From NCBI RefSeq assembly GCF_014212355.1, contig NZ_JACKXD010000002.1, forward strand, positions 434,001 to 498,000: a stretch of 64,000 bases of DNA, written 5' to 3'. The notes under the pieces were generated by a model that worked only from the letters and a program-made list of their open reading frames with translations, had not been told where the DNA came from and searched no databases. Below, in pieces: positions 28,951 to 37,510 of the stretch. Each line of letters starts with the position of its first letter. Position 1 is the first letter of the stretch. Made by a program: the position numbers and the translations under genes. This stretch comes from Halobellus ruber. Its GTDB lineage: Archaea > Halobacteriota > Halobacteria > Halobacteriales > Haloferacaceae.

Positions 28951-29580
28951 TCAGTTGAGTACTTCATCGAGTTCGTCCAAATGGAGTTTGAGAGTCTCTG
29001 TGGTCGAATAGTCTTCATAGTAGACAATTGGTGCCTGAATTTCCTCTTGTAGTCTACTTTTTTGCTTATAAGTGGTAGGCTTAATAGAGACGGGCTGTTT
29101 TCCAAGATAGCCATCAATACCTTTTGATTCGTCTTCAGCAGTCCCAACCTCATACGGAAGATCGTACTCTTGGGATAGTTTGTTTAAGATCGCTTCCTCA
29201 TTGCGACCTAATCCGGTGTACGTTTTGTAGAGTACGAGATCTTTTACCCACCGGTTGACCATCTCCCGGTCAATTTCTTCTGCCGCCTCCCGCATTTTTA
29301 CGACCATCTCAAATACTTTATCGGTCGCTTCTTCAATTCTCTTTTCACCATCATAATTTTCAAAATAGAAATTGACCCAGTCTTCATACTCTCCCTCTGG
29401 ATGTTCCTCTTTGTATTCTTCAATAATCGCACTTAATTGACCAACAGTAGGTGGGCGAGTCCCCTGTGAGTTCTGATTCGCAGTATTCATTATCTGAGTC
29501 GTATACTTCGGAAACTCAGGATCAATATCTGCTACCAGTTCTTCACGTTCCTCTTCGGAGAGCCGGATTGTCCGAGACAT
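28951..29580 (-). CDS. Type II restriction endonuclease, possibly MjaI-like
   Basis: A 209-residue protein immediately upstream of the methyltransferase. The C-terminal half has a PD-(D/E)xK-like array: an acidic helix in GLGRNEEAILNKL, then SKGIDGYLGKQPVSIKPTTY, where D and the S-I-K stretch would bind Mg2+. The N terminus (MSRTIRLSEEEREELV) and TVGQLSAIIEEY resemble what I remember of the MjaI (CTAG) family, but I cannot run a search. AT-rich like its partner. The RE-then-MTase order needs delayed endonuclease expression after transfer; no C-protein gene is visible. Confidence 0.7.
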   Translation of the reverse strand: MSRTIRLSEEEREELVADIDPEFPKYTTQIMNTANQNSQGTRPPTVGQLSAIIEEYKEEHPEGEYEDWVNFYFENYDGEKRIEEATDKVFEMVVKMREAAEEIDREMVNRWVKDLVLYKTYTGLGRNEEAILNKLSQEYDLPYEVGTAEDESKGIDGYLGKQPVSIKPTTYKQKSRLQEEIQAPIVYYEDYSTTETLKLHLDELDEVLN

Positions 29581-29742
29581 AGTCCGGCAAATTACAACCC
29601 TTAATCATAATTCTGGTGGGAATTAGTGGTTCTACTTCCTGCTCATCGGTTACAGAGGTCACAGAACTCACAGCCAGTAACATTGCTCCACTTTCACTTC
29701 GGTCATTTTAAAATTATACTACTGGCTTCTCAACTGTGGGGT

Positions 29743-30300
29743 ATGGACGCATCAGATGATTACGAAGAAAAAATAGCAAATAAGATACAGGAGATACACC
29801 AGTTAGAACTTGAAGCACTGAGACGTGCAGGGGTCGCCAAAGAAAAAGAACAGGGGCTTGAGATTGAGTCTACAGAGGCTATAAGACTTTTTCGGGAGGC
29901 TACTGGATACATCCTCCGTCTCAGGGAATTACGGGAGGATATTGAACACGAGTTACAATACGATGAACGCTACCATCCCGGACGTATTCTCGGGCACATA
30001 GATGACTATAACCGAACACTAAACGATATACGAAAGAATCCTTCCCTCAAGAACGCTGTTCAGAGTTTTGAGAAAATAACGTACCGTGAAAAGGGCTTAA
30101 ATTCATATCAAGTGAATATCGACGGTCAACCTATCAATATGAAATCGGTGGACACTAACGGATATAATAGTACAAAAACAAATATTACTATGAGTGGATC
30201 AACCGTAGAAACCGCCATTTTACCCCGACTCAGACGATTGACTAAAGAAGTCGAAAATTCTCTGATCGGGCGTTGTACTTCTGGGAAGCGGCCAGATTAG
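29743..30300 (+). CDS. Unknown island protein, coiled-coil
   Basis: A 185-residue protein, divergent from the endonuclease. The first about 105 residues are strongly helical and charged (EEKIANKIQEIHQLELEALR, then LRLRELREDIEHELQYDERY), suggesting a coiled coil. The second half is polar, with NSYQVNIDGQPINMKSVD and a basic C terminus. It has no recognised catalytic motif or membrane segment. The low G+C matches the restriction genes, so it travelled with them; it could be a cargo or defence accessory protein. ATG 29743 is chosen over an upstream start because the preceding sequence is AT-rich and non-coding. Confidence 0.65.
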   Translation: MDASDDYEEKIANKIQEIHQLELEALRRAGVAKEKEQGLEIESTEAIRLFREATGYILRLRELREDIEHELQYDERYHPGRILGHIDDYNRTLNDIRKNPSLKNAVQSFEKITYREKGLNSYQVNIDGQPINMKSVDTNGYNSTKTNITMSGSTVETAILPRLRRLTKEVENSLIGRCTSGKRPD

Positions 30301-30592
30301 ATGACTCAGTAGCAACTGGAGAACAGTTGTCTGGATTGTGGCGAGACCGTTCCCGGTGCTGTCTTTTCTAATTCCGACGTGGGATCTTTGTCTCTCCGCC
30401 AGAATAGTACTCCCTTTTCAAAACGCAAGACGGAGGGGCCACGTATCGGCGACCGAATCAAATGTTTCCGGCAAAAGTGGGCGGTGAGACCGAATCAAAT
30501 GTCTCTCGAATCAGGGGGTGTCGAGAGGAATATTCAAGTATTAGCCCCTCTTACGGTTGATTACGGTCATAAGGGAGCCGGAGGCGATCTTA
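30301..30592. other. Island-to-tRNA junction
   Basis: No supported gene. A short frame shows a zinc-knuckle-like NSCLDCGETVPGAVF near 30320-30370 but soon runs into non-protein-like sequence and through the tRNA. The composition returns to GC-rich toward the tRNA, so the island border is here. I did not find a repeat of the tRNA 3' end at the far side. Confidence 0.35.
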
Positions 30593-30665
30593 AGCCGGCG
30601 GAGGGATTTGAACCCTCGGCCTATTCCTTACGAAGGAATCGCTCTGCCAGCTGAGCTACGCCGGC
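30593..30665 (-). tRNA. tRNA-Thr (anticodon CGT)
   Basis: On the minus strand a full cloverleaf folds: acceptor GCCGGCG with CGCCGGC, D arm GCTCAGCTGGCAGAGC, anticodon stem ATTCC/GGAAT with loop TTCGTAA (anticodon CGT, reading ACG), and T arm GAGGG TTCAAAT CCCTC. The discriminator is T, as in archaeal tRNA-Thr. CCA is not encoded. There is no intron. The restriction island lies just beyond its 3' end. Confidence 0.95.
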
Positions 30666-30720
30666 GCGCCCGTCGAAGGGCACCTTCTGCTACTGTGATG
30701 ACCTAAAAAAGGCTTCCGAA

Positions 30721-31704
30721 TCACCGTGCCGTGAGCCGGACGTCGAGACAGACGTTGTACTCGTGGGGTGCGTACGACCGGACGACCCGTTCGGTCTCGA
30801 CTGCGACGTCGTAGCTCGGTTCGGCGGCCTCGCGGATTGCCCGCATCCCGGGGCCGAACGGGTCGTCCTCGTGCTGGATGTCGTAGTAGTGGAGGACGCA
30901 CTCGTCGCCGGCGAGTGCGACCGCGGTGTCGAGGAACTCCCCTGCGGTGTGCGGGAGGTTCATGACCAGTCGGTCGGCCCACCCCCGATACTCCCCGACG
31001 AGGTTGCGTGCGTCGCCCTCGATCGCGGTCACGCGGCTTTCGACGCCGTTCCGGCGGGCGTTCTCCCGGAGGTACTCGACGGCGACGGGGTTGAGATCGC
31101 AGGCGACGACGTCGGCCCCGCGGCTCGCCATCGGCACCGCGAACGGCCCCACCCCCGCGAACGTATCCAGCGCGTGCTCCCCTTCGGTCACCTGCTCGAT
31201 CACGCGGTGGCGCTCGGTTGCGAGCCGCGGCGAGAAGTATACCTCCGCGATGTCCAAGGCGAACTCGTGGCCGTACTCCCGGTGGACCGTCTCCGTCGAC
31301 TCGCCGAAGAGCACGTCCCACTCCCGAACCCGGAGTTCCCCAGAGACCTTCGAGGCACGGTTCACGACCGTGGTCGCCCGGAGATCCGACGCCGCGATCG
31401 CCTCGGCGATCCGCCGCGCGCGGTCGGGGTCGTCCTCGTCGAGGATGACGACATCACCCAGGCGTTCGTAGGACGGCTCGAACCCGAGGACGTCCGCGGG
31501 CGTGGTCTGTGTCTCCCGTTCCGGGACCTCCCTGTCGACGACTTCGTGCGTTGCCGGCACCGACTCGGGGTCGGTGACCGGGATGTAGAGCGAACCCTCC
31601 GCTGCTGTGATCTCGTACCGTCGGTCGAGCAGGTCCCGGGCCGCGAGGGCTTTTCGGGTCTCCTCGCCGCGCTCGGTCGGGACGCGGACGCAGGGAACCG
31701 ACAT
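30721..31704 (-). CDS. trm5: tRNA (guanine37-N1)-methyltransferase Trm5
   Basis: A 327-residue class I methyltransferase that makes m1G37 next to the anticodon, preventing frameshifting. The N-terminal D1/D2 region includes LGDVVILDEDDPDRARRIAE. The catalytic domain has YFSPRLATERHRV, SAM motif LDTFAGVGPFAVPMASRG, VVACDLNPVAVEYLREN and the NLPHTA motif (motif IV, NLPH), which identifies Trm5/TYW2-type enzymes. ATG 31704 is selected; upstream frame to 31839 has no conserved sequence. It lies 55 bases downstream of the 5' end of tRNA-Thr on the same strand. Confidence 0.92.
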   Translation of the reverse strand: MSVPCVRVPTERGEETRKALAARDLLDRRYEITAAEGSLYIPVTDPESVPATHEVVDREVPERETQTTPADVLGFEPSYERLGDVVILDEDDPDRARRIAEAIAASDLRATTVVNRASKVSGELRVREWDVLFGESTETVHREYGHEFALDIAEVYFSPRLATERHRVIEQVTEGEHALDTFAGVGPFAVPMASRGADVVACDLNPVAVEYLRENARRNGVESRVTAIEGDARNLVGEYRGWADRLVMNLPHTAGEFLDTAVALAGDECVLHYYDIQHEDDPFGPGMRAIREAAEPSYDVAVETERVVRSYAPHEYNVCLDVRLTAR

Positions 31705-31795
31705 ATCCGGACCTCGTGATCGGTGGGAGTAAGCGTGGCGTTTCCGCGCTCCCGCCGCCGAACGCACGGGATCGGCGGCTGCCGCTCCCTCTTCG

Positions 31796-32971
31796 TCACC
31801 ACGCAAAACGGAAGAGCGCCCAGAAGGTGACGTACGCACCGACGGTCGCGAGCACGGGGACGAGGTTCTGCATCAGGATCACCCGGCCGGTGGTCGCGGG
31901 ATCGAACAGGTCGGAGGCGCCGGGGATGTCCGACGCTTCCTCCTCGCCTACTCCCGGGGCCGCCTCCCCGGGTTCCTCGGCCGCCAGGGCACCGACCGAA
32001 ACCGTCGCGTCCTCGCCGCCCCGGAGTCCCTCCGAGAGCGTCGTGGTCCGGGTGGCGCGGCCCCAGCCGAGCCCGACGATCGACATCGTGGCGATGATCA
32101 CGAACGACGCCGGGATCCCGATCGCCGACAGCCCGATCACGATCGCGGAGGCCACCACGGCGACGACGATCGCGGCGGTCAGCGGGAGGTCGGTGAGGTC
32201 GTTGCCGAGCGTATCGAGCGTCCGCCGCGCGATCGTGAGCGCGCCGACCGCGACCGCGCCCGACCCCACGAGGATCAGGAAGTTCAGGTCGACGCCCGCG
32301 CCGAACAGCGGCGCGACCGCGTTTGCGATGTTCGAGGTGCCCGAGGAAAACGCCATCAGACAGCTGATCGACACCAGGGTGAACGTGCCGAAGAACTCCC
32401 GGCGCGTGGTGTTCGGCCCCGGACGCGGGACCGGAATCGCCCCCGAGCGGTCAACTTCGAGGAGGGCGCCCTCGCTCTGTGTGATCGCGATCCACTCGTT
32501 GATCGTGGGGTAGACGTACCGACCGATCATCACCGACACCCAGAAGCCGACCAGCGGCGCGACGATCCACCACACCGCGATCTCGCCCATCACCGCGAGG
32601 TTCAACTCCCCCGCGGCGAGCGCGAGCCCCGCGATCGCGCCGACCGCCGTCATCGACGTCGAGGCCGGAACGCCCACGTAGTTGCCGACGAACAGCGCGC
32701 CGCCGATGAAAAACAGCACTACGATGCTGGTCTCAACGGTGAACACCCCCGGGCTCGTCACCAGTTCGCTCCCCAGCGTGTCCACGACCCGCCGGCCGAT
32801 GGTCCACGCGCCGATGAAGAAGAACACCGACATCAGGACGCCCGCGAGGGTCTTCGAGAGGACGCCCGCCCCGACCGCCGGCCCGAACGACGGGCCGGTG
32901 TTCGATCCCCCGATGTTGAACCCGACGAACAGCGCGACCGCCAGGCCCAGCAGGATGAGGCCGCTGAGCAT
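31796..32971 (-). CDS. PiT-family inorganic phosphate transporter
   Basis: A 391-residue membrane protein with about ten helices in two inverted halves. The repeated PiT signatures are present as VGFNIGGSNTGPSFGPAVGA in the first half and SSGTSNIANAVAPLFGAG in the second. A large cytoplasmic loop separates them, and a polar acidic insert (around residues 335-360) precedes the last helix. It imports phosphate with a cation. No PhoU gene is adjacent; instead the upstream neighbour on the same strand is a coiled-coil membrane protein 67 bases away. Confidence 0.92.
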   Translation of the reverse strand: MLSGLILLGLAVALFVGFNIGGSNTGPSFGPAVGAGVLSKTLAGVLMSVFFFIGAWTIGRRVVDTLGSELVTSPGVFTVETSIVVLFFIGGALFVGNYVGVPASTSMTAVGAIAGLALAAGELNLAVMGEIAVWWIVAPLVGFWVSVMIGRYVYPTINEWIAITQSEGALLEVDRSGAIPVPRPGPNTTRREFFGTFTLVSISCLMAFSSGTSNIANAVAPLFGAGVDLNFLILVGSGAVAVGALTIARRTLDTLGNDLTDLPLTAAIVVAVVASAIVIGLSAIGIPASFVIIATMSIVGLGWGRATRTTTLSEGLRGGEDATVSVGALAAEEPGEAAPGVGEEEASDIPGASDLFDPATTGRVILMQNLVPVLATVGAYVTFWALFRFAW

Positions 32972-33038
32972 CGCTACCGCACCCGCCGCGGCCGTCGCTT
33001 GCGGCTGGACGCGTTCCGGGCGCGCGGATCGGACCGCG

Positions 33039-33755
33039 TCATTTGCTCTCGGTGTCCTCTGTGAGTTCCGCTTCGATCTCCTCGCGGCTCGGCCGGCGTT
33101 CGATCCGGTCGTTCACCTCCTCCAACTGTTCGATGATCGACGTGATCTCGTCGGAGAGCACCCCCTCGACGTTTTCGGCGATCTCCTTCGACATCGTCTC
33201 TTCGACGTTCTCGGTGACTTCCTTAGTCACTTTCTCCTCGACGTCGTCGCTGACTTTCTCCGCAACGTCGTCCGTGACTTTCTCCGCCACTTTCTCCTCG
33301 ACGTCGTCGCTGACCTGCTTTGCGACCTCCTCACCGACGTCCTCGGTAACCTGTTCTGTGACCTTCTCGCCGACGTCTGCAGTGACCTGTTCTGTGACCT
33401 TCTCGCCGACGTCTGCAGTGACCTGTTCTGTGACCTTCTCGCCGACTTCCTCGGAGACCTGCTCGGTGATCTGAGCCTCGACGTTGCCGCTGACGTCCTT
33501 CGATACCTGCTCGCCGACGGTCTCTGTGACCTCCTCGGTGATCGTCTCCCCGACCTGCTCGGCGACCTCCGTGGTCATCCACTCGGGGTCGAACCGCGAC
33601 ATCTTCCACCCGACGTGGATCGCATACGACACCAGCGCACCCAGCCCGAACGCGATCCCGACGGCGGTCCCGACGGTGAGGATGAGTACGATCGCGAGAA
33701 ACAGCAGAACGCCGTATGCGATATCGACGGCAAAATCGACCTGGTTCGGTTTCAT
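33039..33755 (-). CDS. Membrane-anchored coiled-coil protein with tandem VTEQV-type repeats
   Basis: A 238-residue protein. Residues 8-50 hold two helices (DIAYGVLLFLAIVLILTVG and a second hydrophobic run), after which about 140 residues consist of short units such as VTEQVTADVGEK repeated with variations. Two DNA units of 36 bp (33349-33384 and 33385-33420) are identical, with a third partial one next. The repeats are acidic and would form a long amphipathic helix or coiled coil in the cytosol. It precedes the PiT transporter, so both may be co-transcribed. Function unknown. Confidence 0.85.
   Translation of the reverse strand: MKPNQVDFAVDIAYGVLLFLAIVLILTVGTAVGIAFGLGALVSYAIHVGWKMSRFDPEWMTTEVAEQVGETITEEVTETVGEQVSKDVSGNVEAQITEQVSEEVGEKVTEQVTADVGEKVTEQVTADVGEKVTEQVTEDVGEEVAKQVSDDVEEKVAEKVTDDVAEKVSDDVEEKVTKEVTENVEETMSKEIAENVEGVLSDEITSIIEQLEEVNDRIERRPSREEIEAELTEDTESK
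33349..33446 (-). repeat. 36-bp tandem repeat inside the coiled-coil gene
   Basis: The unit acctgttctgtgaccttctc followed by gccgacgtctgcagtg occurs at 33349-33384, exactly again at 33385-33420, and partly from 33421. Each unit encodes twelve residues. Perfect identity at synonymous positions implies recent expansion or gene conversion. Confidence 0.85.
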
Positions 33756-33847
33756 CTACCGTGTCTACGGGGGGTGGGGTCTTTTGTCCGTTGAATGGCG
33801 CCCCGGATCCGGCAACGGGCCCCATACCTCGGATACCGCCTCCCCCA

Positions 33848-34234
33848 TCACTCCCGGCGGAGTAACGCGATCAGCACGACGATCAGGAGTACCTGCGCGA
33901 CCTTGTCGATCCACCCGAACGTGCCCACGTCGGCGGGGAACGACTTCCCGCCCCCGGCGAAGTTGATCAGATACCAGAGCACGATCTGTCCTGCGGTGAA
34001 CGGAATGCCGAGGCCGTAGAGCAGCCGACGCCGGTAGTCCGCTAAGATCGCGGCGCTCGCGACGAGGAACACCACGCCCGCAAACAGGAACGACAGCCCG
34101 AGCGGGCTGGGCGCGAACCCGACGCCGAGTCTGAGGTGGATCACGCCGCTGACCAGCGCAAACAGGATTCCGAGGTAGTGCAACGGGGTGAGCGTCTGGA
34201 GGTCGAACAGTCCGGAGTCGGTCGCCGTGCTCAT
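33848..34234 (-). CDS. Small haloarchaeal membrane protein
   Basis: A 128-residue protein with four hydrophobic helices (PLHYLGILFALVSGVIHLRL, SFLFAGVVFLVASAAILA, TAGQIVLWYLINF and VAQVLLIVVLIALL). Histidines in the first helix and a small GGGKSFPADVG loop are conserved-looking features. No known family can be named with confidence. Divergent from the arylsulfotransferase-like gene; start ATG 34234. Confidence 0.75.
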   Translation of the reverse strand: MSTATDSGLFDLQTLTPLHYLGILFALVSGVIHLRLGVGFAPSPLGLSFLFAGVVFLVASAAILADYRRRLLYGLGIPFTAGQIVLWYLINFAGGGKSFPADVGTFGWIDKVAQVLLIVVLIALLRRE

Positions 34235-34394
34235 ACTCGTGCAGTGGGACCGAAAAATCATAAAAGATCGGTCCTTCGACAGCGAGCTGCCGGCGGCCGT
34301 CGGGCGGTTCCGCGACGACCCTCCGGCGGAGTCGCCAACCGATAGCGTATTAATCCCGGCTCCCGCGGGTTGGCGTATCGGTCCCAACAACCCG

Positions 34395-35723
34395 ATGTTC
34401 GGACTTCCGCCCCGTCTCCGCGCCGCGGTCGTCGTCCTCTGTGTGATCGCGGTCGCCTCGACCGGGGTCGTCGCCGTCGAGTTCGTCGGGAGCGAACTCG
34501 ACCCCTCAGTCGGCGCTGCCGCCGCCGAGCAGGCGGAACTGCCGTACGCGGATCGCGACCCGATCGCGCCGCCGGCCGACGGAACGACCGTGGTCACCAC
34601 CCAGAAGTACCGCCACAACTTCCTCGTCGCGTTCAGCCCGGACGGGCGGGTGCGGTACTTCGACGACTCCCTGGATCGGTACCACGACGTCGACCCCGCG
34701 CCGAGCGGGAGCCACACCGTCGAGTTCGTCGGGGCCGAGTACGACGGCGACACGACCGTCCAGGTCGTCCGCCGCGTCAACCTCACCACCGGGGAGACGA
34801 CGGACGTGTACCGGCACGCAGTGCCGCGGACCGACCGTCCCCACCGGTGGCACGACGTCGACAGGGTCGGCCCCCACAGGCTCGCCGTCGCGGACATCCG
34901 GGATGACTCGATCTTCGTCGTCGACACCCGGACCGGCGAGCGGACCTACGAGTGGTCCGCACAGTCGGCGTACGCCCTCGACTCCGGCGGGCCGTTCCCG
35001 TACGATTGGACCCACCTCAACGACGTCGAACGCCTCCCGGACGGCCGGTATATGGTGAGCCTCCGGAACCAGGATTCGGTCGTGTTCGTCGATCCAGGTT
35101 CGGGCGTCGATCGGGCGTGGACGCTCGGCAGCGACGACGACTACCGGATCCTCAACGAGCAGCACAACCCCGACTACATCCCCGCCGGGGAGCGGCCGGC
35201 GGTCCTGATCGCCGACTCCCAGAACGACCGGATCGTGGAGTACCGCCGACACGACGGCGCGTGGGTCCGGACGTGGACCTGGACCGAAACCGGGATGGCG
35301 TGGCCCCGGGACGCCGACCGACTCCCGAACGGCCACACGCTCGTCGGCGACACCAACAGCGGGCGGGTCCTCGAAGTCGACACCGACGGCGAGGTGGTCT
35401 GGGAGATCGACGGCGTCGGCGTCTACGATGTCGAGCGGATCGGCAACGACTGGAACCGGAGCGAGACGGCCCCGGCGGACCGACTCGGCCTGGAAAACCG
35501 GTCGTCGACGTCGGCGACCCTCGGCGGGTCCACGAGCCGACGGCTCACTGCCGCGCTCCTCCCGCCGGTGGTCCGGAACTCCGTCGGGTTCGTCGCCCCG
35601 CTGTGGCTGTCGTCGCTCGGGCAAGCCGCCGCACTCGCGGCCGCAACGTCGGGGGTGCTGGCGATCGCTCTGGTCGTCGGCTACCGAGTGAACCGGTACC
35701 GACGGTCAGGAACAAAAAGGTAA
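34395..35723 (+). CDS. Arylsulfotransferase-like membrane-anchored beta-propeller
   Basis: A 442-residue protein with a signal-anchor helix at the N terminus (RAAVVVLCVIAVASTGVVAV) and a second helix at the C terminus before a basic tail. Between them is a beta-propeller whose blades show the ASST pattern: WTHLNDVERLPDGRYMVSLR, VLIADSQNDRIVEY and RDADRLPNGHTLVGDTNSGR. Bacterial ASST moves sulfate between phenols using a conserved histidine, and haloarchaeal relatives are uncharacterised. The propeller would lie outside the cell. An in-frame start at 34188 is rejected because it enters the divergent neighbour's promoter. Confidence 0.8.
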   Translation: MFGLPPRLRAAVVVLCVIAVASTGVVAVEFVGSELDPSVGAAAAEQAELPYADRDPIAPPADGTTVVTTQKYRHNFLVAFSPDGRVRYFDDSLDRYHDVDPAPSGSHTVEFVGAEYDGDTTVQVVRRVNLTTGETTDVYRHAVPRTDRPHRWHDVDRVGPHRLAVADIRDDSIFVVDTRTGERTYEWSAQSAYALDSGGPFPYDWTHLNDVERLPDGRYMVSLRNQDSVVFVDPGSGVDRAWTLGSDDDYRILNEQHNPDYIPAGERPAVLIADSQNDRIVEYRRHDGAWVRTWTWTETGMAWPRDADRLPNGHTLVGDTNSGRVLEVDTDGEVVWEIDGVGVYDVERIGNDWNRSETAPADRLGLENRSSTSATLGGSTSRRLTAALLPPVVRNSVGFVAPLWLSSLGQAAALAAATSGVLAIALVVGYRVNRYRRSGTKR

Positions 35724-35830
35724 ACCGCGGCGGGTCCCTCACTCGGCCCGACAACGATGTACTGGCAGCCTCCCACACCGGTTCTGTCGGGTCGACGCCG
35801 GGCGGATCGGCCGACACGCCACGTCGACGG

Positions 35831-36379
35831 ATGAGCGCCGCGGCCGACCTCCTCGCGTGGATCATCGCCGTCGACACCGCCGTCGCGGACCTGTTCGTCG
35901 CGATCAGACACCCGCTTTTGACGAAGGTGATGACCTCCGTCACCGGCCTCGGGTCGGCCTCTGCGGCGGCCGTGTTCCTCGGGATCTTCTATCTCGCGGG
36001 GTGGCGGCGGGAGTTCGCGGTCGGCGCCGTCGCGTTGGCCGTCTCGGGCGTGGTCGTTCCGGCGCTGATGTATCTCGTCCAGCGGCCGTTCCCCGCGGAC
36101 CCGGTGTGTCAGACCTCCGGCTCCGGACTCACTCCCCACTCGTTTCCCTCCGGACACGCCGCGGCGGTGACGGTCCTCGCGTTGGTCTCCCGCGGGTCCG
36201 AGAACCTCCCGTTCCGGATCGTGACCGCGCTCGCGGCGACGGTCGCGGTTTCGCGGATGTACCTCGGCACCCACTACCTCAGCGACACGCTCGTCGGCGT
36301 CGCGCTCGGGATCGCGGCGTTCGCGGTGGGTCGGTCGCTGGCGCCGCGGCTTCGGGCCCGTCTCCCGGAATCGGCGTGA
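35831..36379 (+). CDS. PAP2-family membrane phosphatase
   Basis: A 182-residue protein with about five helices and the three-part PAP2 signature, partly shifted: a K-x6-RP-like element in YLVQRPFPAD, PSGH in HSFPSGHAAAVTVLA, and SRMYLGTHYLSDTLVG, where R and H/D complete the site. It probably removes phosphate from a lipid such as undecaprenyl/dolichyl pyrophosphate or phosphatidate at the membrane. The ATG at 35831 follows the arylsulfotransferase-like gene by about 110 bases. Confidence 0.9.
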   Translation: MSAAADLLAWIIAVDTAVADLFVAIRHPLLTKVMTSVTGLGSASAAAVFLGIFYLAGWRREFAVGAVALAVSGVVVPALMYLVQRPFPADPVCQTSGSGLTPHSFPSGHAAAVTVLALVSRGSENLPFRIVTALAATVAVSRMYLGTHYLSDTLVGVALGIAAFAVGRSLAPRLRARLPESA

Positions 36380-36427
36380 CGCCCCCGGGGCCGGAGCCCA
36401 CAAGTACCGCACCGGCGTAGACGATCC

Positions 36428-36889
36428 GTGCTCTTTGCGACCCACCTGCTGGCTGCCGGACTCCTCGGTCGTCGGCTCCGGCTCCCGGTCGGGTGGGCGG
36501 TCGTCGGCGCGGCGCTTCCGGACCTCCTCGACAAGCCGCTCGCCTCGCTTGGGGTCGTCGACCTGTTCCACTCGGTGGGTCACAGCGCGCTTCTGGCGGT
36601 CGTGGTGCTTCCGATCGCGTTCGTCGGTCGGGCCGGGGTCGCGGCGGCGCTCGGATGGAGCTTGCACCTCTTTCTCGACGCCTTTCACGTGATCGTCAAC
36701 GGCCGCGCCGGCGACGCGCTGTTCCTTCTGTGGCCGCTCGCGATCCCCCCGGACCCACTCGCCATCCCCCCGGGAGAGTTCGTCTTCTACTACCTCTGGT
36801 CGCCCTCCTTCTTCGTCGAGGTCGCGATCTGGGCGGGCGCGGCGGCGCTCGCCCTCCGGGCGGTGCACGAGCGGACCGCGGCGGCCTGA
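36428..36889 (+). CDS. YdjM/DUF457-like membrane-bound hydrolase homologue
   Basis: A 153-residue membrane protein. The N terminus FATHLLAAGLLGRRL and the GAALPDLLDKPL motif (H and D residues at the cytoplasmic edge of helices) match the YdjM/LexA-regulated membrane-hydrolase-like family. HSVGHSAL and LHLFLDAFHV supply additional histidines. A metal-dependent hydrolase role is assumed for the family but untested. It uses a GTG start at 36428, 48 bases downstream of the PAP2 gene, so they may form one unit. Confidence 0.75.
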   Translation: MLFATHLLAAGLLGRRLRLPVGWAVVGAALPDLLDKPLASLGVVDLFHSVGHSALLAVVVLPIAFVGRAGVAAALGWSLHLFLDAFHVIVNGRAGDALFLLWPLAIPPDPLAIPPGEFVFYYLWSPSFFVEVAIWAGAAALALRAVHERTAAA

Positions 36890-36970
36890 CGGTCGGGACC
36901 GTCGCGGCGTAGGCTCCCACACGCGGGGGTCGGCCACCGGGCTTACACTGTCTGGCCCCGTACTGCGGGT

Positions 36971-37405
36971 ATGTCCGAAGAGCCAAGCCTGGCCCGGCGT
37001 CGGTGTCTGCGGGCGGCGGGGGTCGCGCTCGCGGGTGGACTCGCCGGGTGCGCTCGCTCCGGAGCCGTCGCGGCGCCGTCCGACGACCTCGATTTCCGAT
37101 CGGACGCCCCCTGCGCCGACGACTTCGAGGTCGTAGAGGAGGCGGCGCGGATCGAACTCGGGTCACAGCCGTCCGTGCGGCTCCGATTCCGCAACACGGG
37201 CGAGGTCCCGATCAGGTACGAGGTGACCGTGATATTCGAGCAGGGGACGTCGCTCGGGATCCCGGCTCGGACCGGACGCGACACCCTCTCGGGGCGGCTC
37301 GATCCGGGCGAAACCGTGGTCGCTTCGGCCACCGACGACGCCGCCGACATCGAGAACACGGAGTTCTACGACGTCAGCGTGTCGCTGGAGTGCCTCCCGG
37401 GCTGA
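36971..37405 (+). CDS. Tat-exported lipoprotein of unknown function
   Basis: A 144-residue exported protein. The N terminus SLARRRCLRAAGVALAGGL with lipobox LAGC is a haloarchaeal Tat-lipoprotein signal: twin arginine, moderately hydrophobic core and cysteine. The mature part is a compact beta-rich domain (VRLRFRNTGEVPIRYEVTVI, then DPGETVVASATDD) with two or three cysteines, resembling an Ig-like fold. It would sit on the outside of the membrane. No family recognised. Confidence 0.8.
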   Translation: MSEEPSLARRRCLRAAGVALAGGLAGCARSGAVAAPSDDLDFRSDAPCADDFEVVEEAARIELGSQPSVRLRFRNTGEVPIRYEVTVIFEQGTSLGIPARTGRDTLSGRLDPGETVVASATDDAADIENTEFYDVSVSLECLPG

Positions 37406-37432
37406 CCAGCCGCGGCGACTGCGACGTGCTCA

Positions 37433-37510
37433 TACTGTCGGCTACAGTCCCGTGACGGATTTCGACACCCCGGGGTGTCGAAAATCTTTACGTGAGTATA
37501 GCCACCAGTA
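37433..37510. mobile_element. Family A palindromic MITE, copy A3
   Basis: A 78-bp element from TACTGTCGGCTACAG to CCACCAGTA with centre CACCCCGGGGTG. It is flanked by TCA at 37430-37432 and 37511-37513. The right-hand TCA is the complement of the TGA stop codon of the kinase-like gene on the minus strand, so the target duplication keeps the stop. Confidence 0.9.

Noticed and set aside
30379-30654. Plus-strand 91-codon frame before tRNA-Thr
   Set aside because: It reads into the tRNA gene and lacks protein-like composition.
27766-30665. Direct att repeat of the tRNA-Thr 3' end at the far border of the AT-rich island
   Set aside because: I looked for a copy of the tRNA 3' end around 27700-27800 and saw none.
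34188-34394. Upstream start of the arylsulfotransferase-like gene
   Set aside because: Would overlap the divergent neighbour's start and promoter and put the signal-anchor far from the N terminus.
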